From assembly GCF_028372415.1 (NCBI RefSeq), contig NC_092879.1, positions 95,715,700-95,779,699 on the forward strand: a stretch of 64,000 nucleotides of DNA, given 5' to 3'. This DNA is from Notamacropus eugenii (taxonomy: Eukaryota; Chordata; Mammalia; Diprotodontia; Macropodidae). The position numbers and the translations under genes were made by a program. Position 1 is the stretch's first letter. Every line of letters starts with the position of its first letter. The notes under the pieces were generated by a model, which saw nothing but the letters and a program-made list of their open reading frames with translations, was not told where the DNA came from and did no database searches. Below, piece after piece: positions 52,180 through 63,825 of this stretch.

Positions 52180-52660
52180 AGCATGGGACAGTGCCCAGAA
52201 TGTTAGATTTGGCATCAGAAAGACCTGAGTTTGAATATTGCCTTCAATATTTGCTAATTGTGGGAACCTGGGCAAATCACTTCTCTGAGCCTCATTTTCC
52301 CCATCTCTACAATGGGGACAATCAGTAGAGTGAGATAATTTGTGTAATGAGACTTGCAAACCTTAAATGCTATGGAATTATTAGCCATTGTCTCTGTTCT
52401 GGAGGTAGCTTGGTGGTGCAGTGGACATGGAGTCAGGAAGACTTATGTTAAAATGTGACCTTAGATGCTTCCTAGCTGTATAACTCTGGGCAAGTGTCAC
52501 TTCACCTCTGTCTGCCTCAGTTTCCTCAACTGTAAAATTGGATTAATAATAGTACCTACCTTACAGGGTTGTTGTGAGGATCAAATGAGCTAATATTTGT
52601 AAAACAAATTGCTTGGCATAGTGCTTGGCACATAGTAGGCTCCTTTTAAATGCTTATTCC
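52180..52660 (+). mobile_element. Two forward CORE-SINEs in tandem
   Basis: Copy 1 (52180-52385): 'gcatcagaaagacctgagtt', 'cctgggcaaatcacttctct'. Copy 2 (52405-52660): 'gaggtagcttggtggtgcag', 'tctgcctcagtttcctcaac', 'tggcacatagtaggctcc'. Confidence 0.85.
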
Positions 52661-53074
52661 CTTCCTCCCCCCCTAAGGTACTCACCAGGATCCTTAAGGC
52701 CTTTAGCATGTGTTCCATTTGACAGTGATTCCCAACATTCATTATTTCCTATTTCACTAACCTTCTTTATAAACATTCTCTTAGTCAGTTTCCTTCTTTA
52801 ACTTTTATCTTTGATTTATGATCTGTTGGGTATGGTGATATATGACCAATCATTTACTGAGAAACTTGGAAAAATAATGAGGGAGTGCTATTAGATGAAC
52901 TGTTTAATCCCTTGCAGCTTTATGTCTGTGACTCAGTGCTCTCCATACGGGGCCTAGCAGCTCCTGCCTCCATTTTGCCCCACCTTTGTTCCTGTGGCTC
53001 TCCCAGCTGCCCTTCTGCCCACCTAATCCAAGATCCCCCCTCCTCTGGAGTCTTCTTCTAGAGTCATGGCCCCG

Positions 53075-53663
53075 TGTACTAGCAACCAAATTAGAACACA
53101 GAGTGGGGTGCTAGCACGGGTTCTTGATCTGCTTTTCCAAAGGAAAGACAGCTTCAAAGAGGTCAACAATCTTTCTTTAATTAACCATATATAAGTCATT
53201 CACTAGTTAAGGGAAAAGGTCAGCACTCTGAATGTTGAGAAAATACGAGCAGAGAAACATAGAGAAATTAGCACAGAGATCCAATAGACAGGGGATCCAC
53301 ATGTCTAACCAAAGTAATAGAACAATTTACATCACCAGACCAAGGAGCACCACCAACATCTGGGTTCTCAAATTGGGGGAGAACCTTAATAATGGCTACC
53401 TAGAGTCTGATCTGGAAATCACAAAACATTCTTCCCACGAGTGAGCCCCAAAGCAAAATGCCAACCTCCAAGAATATTTAACAAAGACTTGACCCCTGAT
53501 TGGCTCAGAGACAGAAGACACAAAACCTATGCAGCACAGCTGTGAATTATTAGGGTTCAAAGAAGATTAATCCTTTATATTACATACTTTGAATTTAGCC
53601 TGAGCCTGGGAAACTGAACTCCAAAAAGAAAACAACAGAAATCCCACCTTGTTTGTCCTTACA
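53075..53663 (-). mobile_element. Possible LTR, reverse orientation
   Basis: On the - strand it begins TGTAAGGACAAAC and ends TTGCTAGTACA. It carries a CCAAT motif ('gagccaatcagg'), TATA-like stretches and an AATTAAAG near the far end. No matching target duplication was found at these ends, so boundaries and identity are tentative. Confidence 0.3.
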
Positions 53664-53669
53664 CTCTAG

Positions 53670-54285
53670 AAGGGCTCATCCAATTCAGTTCATCTATAGG
53701 GATCCCTGTAGGATAGGTGGCCTCTCCTGGGACACCTCCAGAAACTGGGAGCTTCCTGTCTCCTGAGGTGGTGCTGTTAGATTGGCTTAAGAATTAGGGA
53801 ATTCTTTTTGGACCTGAGATGTCTCCATGTAACTTTTCCCCACTGTTCTGAGTTCTGCCTTCAGGAGCAATAGAAAGTAAGCCTGGTCCCTCCTCTGGAT
53901 GCACATTTCTGAAGTCCGTGGTCATTCCCCCTTGCCTCTAAGTCTTTTCTTCTTCCCAGTTGCCTCACTTGTGCGATGGTGCAAATTGCAGCTTGTTCAC
54001 ATCTTCTCCACCTGCTGCTAGGCTTTCTCCTCCTCTAGGGCAGGAGTTCTTAACTTGGTGACTACAGTCTGAGAAGGGCTACATGGATAGATTTTAGGAG
54101 GTCCATGAACTCAGATGGAGAAAAACAATTACATCTTTATTTTCATTCACTTCTATTTGGAATTGAACATTTCCTATTTATGAACAAAGGATCCCATTTT
54201 GCAGTTTCCTAAGGAGTATGACTGGTTTTTATGACCTGCTGTGGAGCCAGATCTTTTACATCCTGTCCTTGTGTAGGCTCTTTTT
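53670..54285. other. Nothing clear
   Basis: 'ggcctctcctgggacacctc' is faintly like an old LINE 3' end, but too weak to call. Confidence 0.3.
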
Positions 54286-54289
54286 AAAA

Positions 54290-54490
54290 GCAACTAGACA
54301 GTAGGATGTTGCAGGAAGAACACCGACATGGAAGGTTTGAGTTTGAATCTTAACTCCAGCATTAAGCTCTCTGGGCTTCAGTTTCCATATCAAATGGGAA
54401 TAATACCTGTAGCTTCCACATAGGTGTTGTTGTGAGGACCAAGCCTGAATACTCATAAGATGCTTTGTGCATCCTATGCTTAAAAGCTTC
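54290..54490 (+). repeat. CORE-SINE relic, forward
   Basis: 'ggtttgagtttgaatcttaa', 'tctgggcttcagtttcca' and 'gtgttgttgtgaggacc'. Confidence 0.6.
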
Positions 54491-55029
54491 AGCAGATCTG
54501 TGAGTTCAGGGTTGGTCTTTTCCTCATCAGCATAGAGTATTATAGCCAATCTGGGCCTATGGCTCAGAATTCCTTTATGCAGGACCCATTTCATAAGCAG
54601 GAAGTTTTAGAGTTTTTTTAATATGCCCTGGATACCAGTGCTGCCCAAACTGGTATCTCTCATTGCAGTCACCTGACTGGGCCTGGTCAGTTTCTAATCA
54701 TACGTTTCCTAGGTGATGTCACTCCCTTGATTTCTTAAGTATAGTTCCTTGTTGGAACTGGAAAGCTTAACCCAAGCCATAGATGAGCCAGGGTCAGGCC
54801 TGACCTTCTTTACTCCATTTCAAGGGTCCCAGCTGTATTGTGATTGGAGCAGCACCAGCTGTTTTTATAGGGAGGAGGGGAGATCTGCTCAGGCACACCT
54901 AATTGGTTTCCCACCCTGTGAGGTGGCAGGTAGGGAGGCACTAATCAGTTAGCCTCACCTAGAAGAATCTAGATATATATGAGGCTTCCAAAGTCCTGAA
55001 GAAAGGGCAGAAAGGGCTAAAGTTTATAG

Positions 55030-55310
55030 AGCAACAACTCAAGATGTCCAGGCAGAGCTATCTGGCAACCAATTGGATGATGCACACCTGGGGCTCAGGA
55101 GATGAATGTGGAGATTTGGAGTCATCTGCAGAGAAATGATGCAACGCAGAAGACTTGTTGAAGTTGTGTACTGACTGAAGAGAGGAGGGCCCAGGTCAGA
55201 GCTCTGGGGAACATTCAGACTAAAAGATTAAGACTTGGGTGATGATCCAGCCAAGGAGACTGAGAAGAAATAGAAAGGTAGAAAAGGATCAGCAGGGGGA
55301 GAATAGGAGA
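55030..55310 (+). repeat. Old dispersed repeat, family B
   Basis: 'ggggctcaggagatgaatgt', 'gagtcatctgcagagaaatg' and 'cagagctctggggaacattc'. Confidence 0.55.
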
Positions 55311-55399
55311 CTGGAGGGACAGAGGGAAGAAGGGAGGGAGAGAGGGAGAGAGCTCACTTGTTCATGACCATGCAGTGTCCTAGAGAATGCCAGCTACAT

Positions 55400-55620
55400 T
55401 AGTAGTTTAGTGCTTTCAATTTTGCAAAGGCCTTAGACACGACCCCAATGGATCCTTACAACTACACTGTGAGGTAGGAGCAGCTCTAAGCCCCATTTTA
55501 CACAGGGGGAAGCTGAGATCAGGAACTTGCCTGGGGCCACGTAGAGAGTAAGCTTCTGAGGCCTCAGTCTTTGGGATGGGAAGGTCTAGTGCTCTATGCA
55601 CTAGCCCACATGGGATGGAG
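55400..55620 (-). mobile_element. CORE-SINE, reverse
   Basis: 'ggatccttacaactacactg', 'ccattttacacagggggaag' and 'ggtctagtgctctatgcact'. Confidence 0.75.
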
Positions 55621-55689
55621 GCATCCCATAACCTTTCCCCCATAGCCCTGTGGCACTGGTTTCCTTTTGTATGCTGTGTCAATATCAGT

Positions 55690-56000
55690 GTCAGAGGCAG
55701 TGTGCTTTAATGGTTGGAATGCTGTGCTTGGAGTCAGAGTCCTGTGTTCAAATCCTGGTGCTGAAACTTATTAACTGTGTGACCTGGGCAGGTAACTTAA
55801 CCTCAGTTTTTCTCTCTATGAAAAGAGTCTACCTACTGCAGACTAGCCAGTAACATGGAGGAGGGGGGCTGAGGGAGAAGGGAGAAAAAAGATGAGATGC
55901 AGAGAGGATCATTTGACTAGTCCAAGGTCACACAGGTAGTGAGCAGCAGAGATCAGGCTTTGAACTTAGCTTTTCTGACTCCAGATTCATGGTGATGCCA
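55690..56000. repeat. Forward CORE-SINE then reverse MIR relic
   Basis: 55690-55840 forward: 'gctgtgcttggagtcagagt', 'aactgtgtgacctgggcagg'. 55890-56000 reverse: 'agtccaaggtcacacaggta'. Confidence 0.65.
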
Positions 56001-56059
56001 GGTTATCATAAAATCAAGGACTTCCTGGGAGCAGAGGACAACTCAGCAGCCTGGTGTCG

Positions 56060-56290
56060 GAGGATAGAGTCTGCACCAGCTAGGTGACCCAGTGGAGGGA
56101 GTCCCCTGGAGAGACACTAGATAGGTCTGAGGTCAGTAAGAAACGAGTTCAAATTTTATCCTACTTGCTAGGTGTGTGACCCTGGGCAAGTCACTTAACT
56201 TCTGACTGACTTGGTTTCCTCAACTGTAAAATGAGCATAATAATAGCACCTTCCTCCCAGGATTGCTGTGAGCCTCACATGAGATTCGAT
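56060..56290 (+). mobile_element. CORE-SINE, forward, abutting the RTE-like 3' end
   Basis: 'gctaggtgacccagtggagg', 'gtgtgaccctgggcaagtca' and 'gattgctgtgagcctcacat'; the RTE-like element begins directly after. Confidence 0.85.
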
Positions 56291-56956
56291 TTGGTGGCTG
56301 TTGTCCTTCATCTTCGAAGAGGACCAAAGTGACATCGGCACCATAAAGTGAAATTTCAGTGTGTCCGACTGTGGCTGATCAGACCCATACGACCTCTACC
56401 ATAGGTGGGGCACCGATAGTCCGTGTGAATATTTGGGGTGGATATCCCAAATTTGCCCATCCTGCTTTTACTTTGTGCTGTCTCAATTCTGCTTTGTTCA
56501 AAGAGCACAGCACCTTTTCTGATGTGGGCACATCATGGTGAACATTCCTGTGCCAGTGCCTCCCATGTTGCACAGTCAAATCCAAAGTTCTTGAGAGAGA
56601 CCTTGAGAGTGTCCTTGTATCGCTTCTTCTGGCCACCATGTGATCTCCTGCCCTATGGGAGTTCTCCATAAGAGTCATAAAAGAGCAAGCTTACATTTGG
56701 CCTTCAAACAATGTGGCCAGCCCATCAGAGCTGTGCCCTCTGAAGCATAGTTTGATTACCTAGCAGTTCAGCTTGAGTGAGGATTTCAGTGTCTGGTACC
56801 TTATCCTGCCTGGTGATCCTCAGAATCTTCCTAAGACAGTTCAAATGGAAGCAATTCACTTTCCTGGCATGGTGCTGGCAGACTGTCCATGTTTCACAAG
56901 CATATAACAATGAGGTCAGCACAACAGCTCTGTAGACCTTCAGTTTGGTAGTCAGT

Positions 56957-57709
56957 CTAATACCTCTTCTCTCCCATACTTTTCTTCACAGCCTCCCAAA
57001 CACAGCTAGCTCTGGCAATGTGTGCATCAACCTCATTGTCAAAGTGTACATCCCTGGAAAGTACACTACCAAGGTAAGTGAACTTATCCACAGCATTCAA
57101 AACTTCTCCATTTGTTATAACCAATGATTCCATGTAGAGATGATGTGGTGGTGGCTGATGGAGCACCTGTGTTTTTTTGGTGTTAATTATTAGGCCAAAA
57201 TGAGCACAGGCAGCAGAGAATTGATCCATACTTTGTTGCATCTCAGCTTCAGAGGCTGCATTGAGTGCACAATTATCTGCCAACAGAAAATCATGCACCA
57301 GCACTCCCTCCACTTTGGTCTTGGCTTGTAACCTTTTCAAATTGAAGAATTTACCATCAGTATGGTAGTTGACCTTGATGCCGTGTTCATCCTCATTGAA
57401 AGCATTTGTCAGCATGGCTGAAAACATCATGCTCAAAAGCATGGGAGCAAGCACACAGCCCTGTTTCACTCCATTGGTGACTGGGAAGGCACAAGAGCTT
57501 TGTCTATTATCCAGAACCCGAGCACATATGCCATCATGAAATTGATATACAATATTGATGACCTTCTCTGGGCAACCAAATTTTGACACAGTTTTCCATA
57601 AGCCCTCATGACTAACAGTGTCAAAGGCTTTGGTCAGATCCACAAACGTGTACAGACCTCTGTTCTGCTCCTGGCATTTCTCCTGGAGTTGTTGGGCAGC
57701 AAACACCAT
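56957..57709 (-). pseudogene. RTE-like reverse-transcriptase core with mutated catalytic pair
   Basis: 250 open codons. FVDLTKAFD lies at 22-30 (motif A), NGVKQGCVLAPMLLS at 79-93 and LLADNC at 142-147, where the second catalytic Asp is Asn (N146). The copy at 49490-50095 has LLADDC at this place. The substitution alone should abolish polymerisation. Confidence 0.8.
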
Positions 57710-58097
57710 ATGTCGACTGTTCCTCGGCCCTTTCTGGAGCCATGCTGGCCCTCAGGTATATGACCATCTTCCAGGTGAAGGATCAGCCTATTAAGGAGGA
57801 CTCTAGCAAGAATTTTGCCAGCAATGACTAAGAAAGAGATCCCTCTGTGATTGTCGCAGGACCATCTATTCCCTTTACCCTTATAGAGGTGGGCAGTGGA
57901 GGCATGCTTGAACTCCTGGGGGATAACTTCCTCTTGTCATATAACCTGGAAAATTTCAGTCAGCTTTTGTATGAGCAATGGTTCCCTTACCTTGTAAATC
58001 TCAACTGGAATAGAATCAGCACCAGGAGCCTTGCCACATGAAAGGAGTCTAATGGCCCTCAAAACCTCTTCTTTAGTTGGAAGTTCAGCTAACAAGG

Positions 58098-58710
58098 TGC
58101 CAGGCCTAGAGGCCTGAGGGCTACCCGAGTCTTCCCTTACCTCACCTCCCGAGGTCTTCAGTTGGCCAAACCGGATGCTCGTATGAGAGAAAGGACGTTC
58201 CAGAGTCGAACAAGGGTTGAGCTTTATTTCAGGGTTCTGGTTACAAGTGCAGGGGAATTCTTCCTTAGGAGGGAGTGAAGAATCTCCCAAGGAGGCAAAG
58301 ATCTTACAATAAGAGATTGGAAGTAGAAGTATAAGTGGGGAGAGAGGGGGAGGGGAGAGAGGAGAGAGGAAAAGCGGAGCCTTGTTGTCCTGTCTGCTCC
58401 GCGCCCCTCCGCCCAAGAGAGCTTTCAGGCTTTCCTGATCCTACTTAAACTCTTCAGTAGCATAGTTTGCATCTGAATACCGTGCTGTTAGATAACAATA
58501 GTGTGCCCAGATCCGGGACAATCTCGAGGGCGGGGAGAGCTCTCTCCCATCACGTTTCTCACGGGAAGAGGCGGAAATACACGAGATAGCTCGGTTCACC
58601 TCGATTCCCAGTCGTTTCCTGGGGGGTCTCGTGAGAACTCTAAGATTTAGAAGTTCCCACCTTTACCCGCCCGAGACTGTCCACCTGGAATTGAGCTTCC
58701 ATCCCCAGCA
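58098..58710 (-). mobile_element. Solo LTR of an endogenous retrovirus inside the RTE-like LINE
   Basis: A 613-bp insertion with TG/CA ends (+ strand TGCCAGG to CCCAGCA) and a perfect 6-bp duplication ACAAGG at 58092-58097 and 58711-58716. Removing it rejoins the RTE reading. On the - strand there is AATAAA (58228-58223), then about 125 bp to the end, as expected for R-U5. The U3 part (about 58500-58660) is unusually rich in CpG. The 6-bp duplication fits a class II/betaretrovirus-like group, but this is inference. No viral genes remain. Confidence 0.85.
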
Positions 58711-59440
58711 ACAAGGGATTGACTTAAACTGGAGATAAATGGTCAATGGCCTCAGCATTGACTGATGATGGTCTGTTGAGAACACTATGGAAGTGTTCAG
58801 CTCATCTCTGTAGGATCATGTCCTTATCACTAATCAATTTGGCTCCATCAGCACTGAGTAGTTATGATGCACCGTAGGTTTTTGGTCCATAAATAGCTTT
58901 CAGGGAATCATAGAAGTGCTTTGGATTGTTACTATCAGCATAAAAATGAATTTCATGTGCCTTCTTACTGAGCCAGGAATCCTGCATCTCTCTAAGCTTT
59001 GCTTTTGATGGAATTAAATACTCCCTTCTTAGAGGTGGATGAACTATCTTGCTGGTAAATCCTGTGGAGTTCTGGTTTTTCATTTAGCAACTTCTGAATT
59101 TCCCCATCATTTTCATCAAACTAGCCTTGGTGTTTGTGAATGTTCTGACCCAGATGAGCAAATGCAGTGCTGTATACCAAACCTCTGAGAGCTGCCCACT
59201 CCTTTTCTGCTCCACTGTTACCAACTGTGTGTTGGCTCAACTTTCCCCCCAGGTCAGCAACAAGCTGTTCACTCTCAGAGAAGAGCTCTGATCTGTTGAC
59301 ATTAATTTTTCTGGTAGTCATTTTGCCTTGGAGGTGGCACTTTTTATAATGTGAATATTTAGCTTGGAAAGGATAAGTCTATGATTAGTCCAGCACTCTG
59401 TACCACACATTGCCTTTGTCCTACTTGTAAAGTGCTTAGC

Positions 59441-60980
59441 AGAGCACTCCTACTGGCACATAGTAGGTGCTTACTCCATGCTTCTTTCCTGCCCCCTACC
59501 CTCCAATCTAGCAGGAGCCCTGGGCACAGGTATAGCTTTCAGAGTATGAGTGAAAGGTAAGCAGTGAGAGGGGCACGGATTCTCTTGCCCCAGGTGCTCA
59601 TGGGTCTTGGAGGGGTGTGGGAGTGTGGCCCTCCAGAGGGGAGGCTCCCGACCCCTGCAGCAGGTCTGGGTGGCAGAGGCCAGAGGAGGCTGGCACCCAC
59701 CACTTGGAAGGTGGCTCCCAAGATACAGACGATCTCCTTCTTGCCTTTTCTCAGTTCTTGCCCTCTTGGGAGCCTGGGCCTCTTGACTCCTCTCCCGCTT
59801 TTCGGGGTGCTCAATGTCGTTGTCCCTCCTGCCTCCCAGCCACTCCCCTCAGCTGTTAGGGATTAGGGTGAAGGGCAGATCAGGCCAGGTCACAAACTCA
59901 CTCCAGATCCGGGGGCCCCTGGTCCCCACCATCTGCCATGTGCTCTGTTCGGGTGGGGTGGGGGGCTGGGAGGCATTGGCCTCTTGACTCTTCCTCCTCA
60001 ACCACACCCATCCCCCAACTCTTGTCTGGTGCTTGGAAGCCCCTCCTTGTGTCTGCGGTGCCTTCCACCTGAGGTTAGCTCCCAACTATCCCGCACCTGT
60101 CTGCTTTCTTGGTACAGTCGTTTGCCTGGCGTCTGCCCAGTCAGCACAGTGTCTGGCAGGTGGAAACACCTGCCAAAAGCTCCTAACCTTCTGGGAATTA
60201 GGATGGGGGTTCCCTGAGGCCAGGCACTGAAATTTTGCAAACAACCCTCAGAAAGTCAGGTTCTGTCCTGCCCCTCCCCCTTCCCATGGTGACTTCGTCA
60301 GCCCCAGGGGTTTAACTATCGTCTCCATGCAGTTAACCCCTAGATCTCTGGACACCCAGCCCTAGTTTCTTTTCCTGAAGTCCAGCCTCCTGTCACCTTT
60401 TGGACATGGAAAACTGTATGGTCCTGTAGGCATCTCAAGCATAACATGTTCCGAATGGAAGTGGTCCCTTCTCCTTCTGCCCAGACCGTCTCCCAGCCCT
60501 CCCAATACTGCAGAGGGCACTCAAACATCCTGGTTCACAGCCATGCTTCATTGTTACTATTATTTCTGATCTCTCTAGTTTCCACAATGTCACCACCTTT
60601 CTGTCCCCTAGTTAGAATGGCCCAGAATCCCCCCCACTTCCCCTCCAACCAGCATACAAGCTTTTTTTGGGGGGTGGGGAGGAGACCATCCAACCCAGTC
60701 AACTGAATCTGACAGTATATCAACGTTCCATATCAATAGTTCCCTCACCCCTGCAAAGAAGGGAGGCCCAATTTCTCTTTTTTTCCCTGGGGCCAGTTTA
60801 GATCATCATAATATCCCAGCTGTTCAGTCGATATATTCTTTCCATTTCTATTTCAACCAGCACTTAGAGACTTGATACGTACAAGTTAAAAAAAGGGCCC
60901 AGTCTCACAATGGGAATATGCGAGCTCAGAGGGCCCTAGCACCTAATCAGTACTTAAGTGTGGATGGAGACATGGCTAAA
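59441..60980. other. GC- and pyrimidine-rich intergenic DNA, no gene recognised
   Basis: Overlapping open frames on both strands at 59539-60240 reflect GC-rich composition and lack family features. CpG is not dense enough to call an island. A short L2-like tail lies near 59430-59475. Confidence 0.4.
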
Positions 60981-60984
60981 GAGA

Positions 60985-61220
60985 GGCCTGGGGAAAGAAC
61001 AGTCTGAAAAGTCAGCCAGGCTACTCCACAAGTTTGCGCTGGATTCTAGAGGCAATAGGGAGCCCCCAGAAGTCTTTGAGTGAGGTACTGAGGTGATCTG
61101 ATCCTTGCTTTTGACAGCTGGATAGAGCTGCCTCTGGGAGACATCAATGAGGAGGCTATTGCAGTAAGATAGGGGGAGATGAGGAGGGTCTAAAGCTGGG
61201 TGGTGGCTCTTGGAGGGAGT
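60985..61220 (+). repeat. Old dispersed repeat, family B
   Basis: 'attctagaggcaatagggag', 'aggtgatctgatccttgc' and 'gaggctattgcagtaagata'. Confidence 0.6.
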
Positions 61221-62895
61221 CCCCCCCCACAGGGACAGGGGCCACGTTATGAAGGCAGACAAGCCAGGCCCATCACGGGAGCAATTGGGAGGGGAGTGCA
61301 CTGACGCTAAGGGATGACTATGGATCTGATTCTTTTTTTTCTTCCCCCTCCTTGACAGGCTGGGAATCTACTGACTGTAATTGGACAGTGGCTAGAAAAT
61401 GAGTCTGTTTTTCAGAATTCTACCTCATTAGGAGCAAGTGCCTATAGACACAAATGGGAGCCTATTTCTCCAGGGATGGAAGAGTTACTGTCACTGGAGT
61501 ACATGTTGGGCCCTTTCCCCCTCAGTTTAAAGAGGAACCTCATCTCACCCAGGTGTGATGTATAGGTGCCAAAAATAGACTGGAGTCTAGTCACCAGGTG
61601 TCTCAGATCCCTGGGGGAATCTCTCTGGGGCAGGAAGAGCATCCCCAGGGCTTTTGGGGGTGGGGTCAGGAACATAGGCTAGGTCCTAGGGTGTGGCTGA
61701 GAAGGCTTTTGAATTCCAAAGGACTCCAGACACCATTTGGCCCAACCCCTTCATCTTATTTCTAAGTTGGTTTTTTTTGGATGCCTTGTATCTCTCGAAG
61801 CAATCTTGTTCAGACATCCACCTCCATTCCTAGGAATGGAACACTCCCTTCTTACTAAGACAGCTAAGCCAAACCAAAAGACACAGTGACCTTGGCCACA
61901 TGCCTGTTCATCTAGCTTCACAGTTCTTCTCCCTTCCTTCCCTGCCCTCCTCCTCAGGCAACTGTTCAAGACTGAAGGTGCTGACATGCATCTGTGGACC
62001 AATGAGCTCCCAAGTTCAGTCTCCATCTCCCTATCTGGTTATATACCCTTTAACCCTCATCTGCTAGGAAGATATTGTCTTTGCATTTGGTGGCAGTTCT
62101 CTATGGGTTATAGCTTTCACATCTTTAATGCAAAAGAAACGACTACCCCCCACCCCCCCACCCCCCCACCATTTATGGTTTGTCTTAAAGGTTTACATTT
62201 TATACATGCTTATGTGTCTTGTCAACTGGACTGAACTAGTCTCTTAACCTGTGGATGGCTGGAGCTGAACAGGGCAGGTCAGAGGCAGGAGAGTGGGGAG
62301 TCAAAGTTTAATTTCAAAATAAGGGAAATGGCTTGTGAGCAAGGAGGGGATCTAGACATATGTGCCAGGGCTCTGCCCCTAGTGGGGGGACCCACCTTAG
62401 TGCGGCCAAATCTCAATACTTACACCAATGGCTATGCAATGAGCTGTAGCCCTGACAGTGAGGGGTAACAGCCACAATGTGACCAGTTTGATTCCTAGCA
62501 GGGCTTCATGGGGGCTTGTTGGCTGCTGGTCAAAACAATATAATAACTGTATGATTCTGCCAGAGAGTGAGATCATCCAGAGGTTGGGCACAGCCTGTTT
62601 GCTGGGTCTTAGCTCTGGAAAACAAGGAGTGTCCTAATATCTTGACAGTCTTTTTCTCCCATGGTGGTCCCTCTCCTTTGTTGCGTTAGGAAATTTCCCC
62701 TTTAACATAGTCATGAACAGAAACTTCTGCCCTCTTCCTACTTTGAATGATGGGACCTCTTGGATTTCAATGGCTTGGCATTTGAAGTTTATTATGTTTC
62801 ATGGTAGAAAAAGCTGGTCTGAGCCTGTCCCCCAAACTGGAAGGGGAGACTTCCTTAAAGAAAGAGGCTGTTCTCTTTAATGTAGGGACATTATC
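61221..62895. other. Nothing clear; C-rich microsatellite inside
   Basis: 62145-62170 is (C6-7A)n. 'actccagacaccatttggcc' and 'ccttcatcttatttctaag' near 61725-61765 are a faint MIR3 relic. Otherwise no supported element. Confidence 0.4.
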
Positions 62896-62899
62896 ATTT

Positions 62900-63140
62900 C
62901 ATGGGGCAGCTAGATGGTACAGTGGATAGAACACCGGGCCCAGAGTCGGGAAGACTTGAGTTTAAATCTGGCCTCAGACACTAACTGTGTGACCCTGGGC
63001 AAGTCACTTAACCCTGTTTGCCTCAGTCTCCTCATCTGTAAAATGAGCTGGAGAAGGAAATGGCAAAGTGCTCCAGTGTCTGTACCGAGAAAATACCAAA
63101 TGGTGTCACAAAAAGCAGACACAATTGAAACCACTGAACA
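62900..63140 (+). mobile_element. Forward SINE with RTE-type tail, well preserved
   Basis: 'ggggcagctagatggtacag', 'actgtgtgaccctgggcaag', 'gagctggagaaggaaatggc', 'tgtcacaaaaagcagacaca' and 'accactgaacaataag'. Full-length order. Confidence 0.9.
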
Positions 63141-63379
63141 ATAAGGATGGTATTTAGAGACTCTGCCCCACCTGAGCTAGCAAAGGATGAGGTGATGAGC
63201 ATGACCCAGACACTAAACTTCTCCACTGGTAAGCTCAACAGAGACGGCTTTTCCCAAAGATGGATCAAAAAATGGCTGGGAATCCAGGCCTGACTCTCGT
63301 TCTTGCTGCACTGCTATGTTAGAGCTACATGCTAGGTACTAGGGAAACAGAAGGGGAACAACTACATTTAATGGCTGAT

Positions 63380-63600
63380 GCTTATGGCAATTAAAAGATT
63401 AGCAGAGAGCTTTCCATATGGCCTCCTCTGAACCTTACAGCACCACTATTAGGTGGTTACCACCCACTCTTTATTTCACAGATGAGGAAACTGAGACTTG
63501 GATCAAACAGCCTGTCCATGGTCACATAGGTAGAAAATGTGGGAGGCAGGATTAGAACTTAGGTTCTTTGTGTTCTATCCACTGTACTGTGCTGTCCCCC
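63380..63600 (-). mobile_element. CORE-SINE, reverse
   Basis: 'cagatgaggaaactgagact', 'cctgtccatggtcacatagg' and 'tgttctatccactgtactgt'. Confidence 0.8.
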
Positions 63601-63619
63601 TCCTTCCACACTCCTGAGG

Positions 63620-63825
63620 CAGGTAGACCCTAAGCAAGTCATTTAACCTTTGCTTCCTTCCATTTCCTCAACTGTAAAATGGTGATAACAGCTCCTAGAG
63701 TTGGCATGAGACTCAAATAAGATAATATATGTGAAATGCTTAGCACAGTGACTGGTACATCGTAGGTGCTTTATAAGTAAATAAGTAAAATATAAATAAA
63801 TAAATTTATAAATAAATGCCCCTCC
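63620..63825 (+). mobile_element. CORE-SINE, forward, ending in (AAAT)n
   Basis: 'aagcaagtcatttaaccttt', 'tcctcaactgtaaaatggtg' and 'gtacatcgtaggtgctttat', then AAAT repeats to about 63822. Confidence 0.85.

Larger units (their letters stand above)
56292..59440 (-). mobile_element. RTE-like LINE, long but broken copy
   Basis: Reading on the - strand, pieces appear in order: endonuclease-to-RT linker (59345-58860: TRKINVNR, LREMQDSW, KAIYGPKTYG), RT N-terminus (58092 downward: LAELPTKEEV, SCGKAPGADSIPVEIYK), RT core (57709-56957) and C-terminal frames (56922-56379: YACETWTVCQHHARK, RTLSRSLSRTLDL). The 3' end near 56300 is the 'ttcgaagatgaaggacaaca'-type tail. Frames shift several times and a solo LTR interrupts it, so it is dead. 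The endonuclease start is missing. Confidence 0.8.

Noticed and set aside
59564..60240. Cluster of overlapping open frames on both strands
   Set aside because: GC-rich composition, no conserved motif, no splice or start context favouring one frame.
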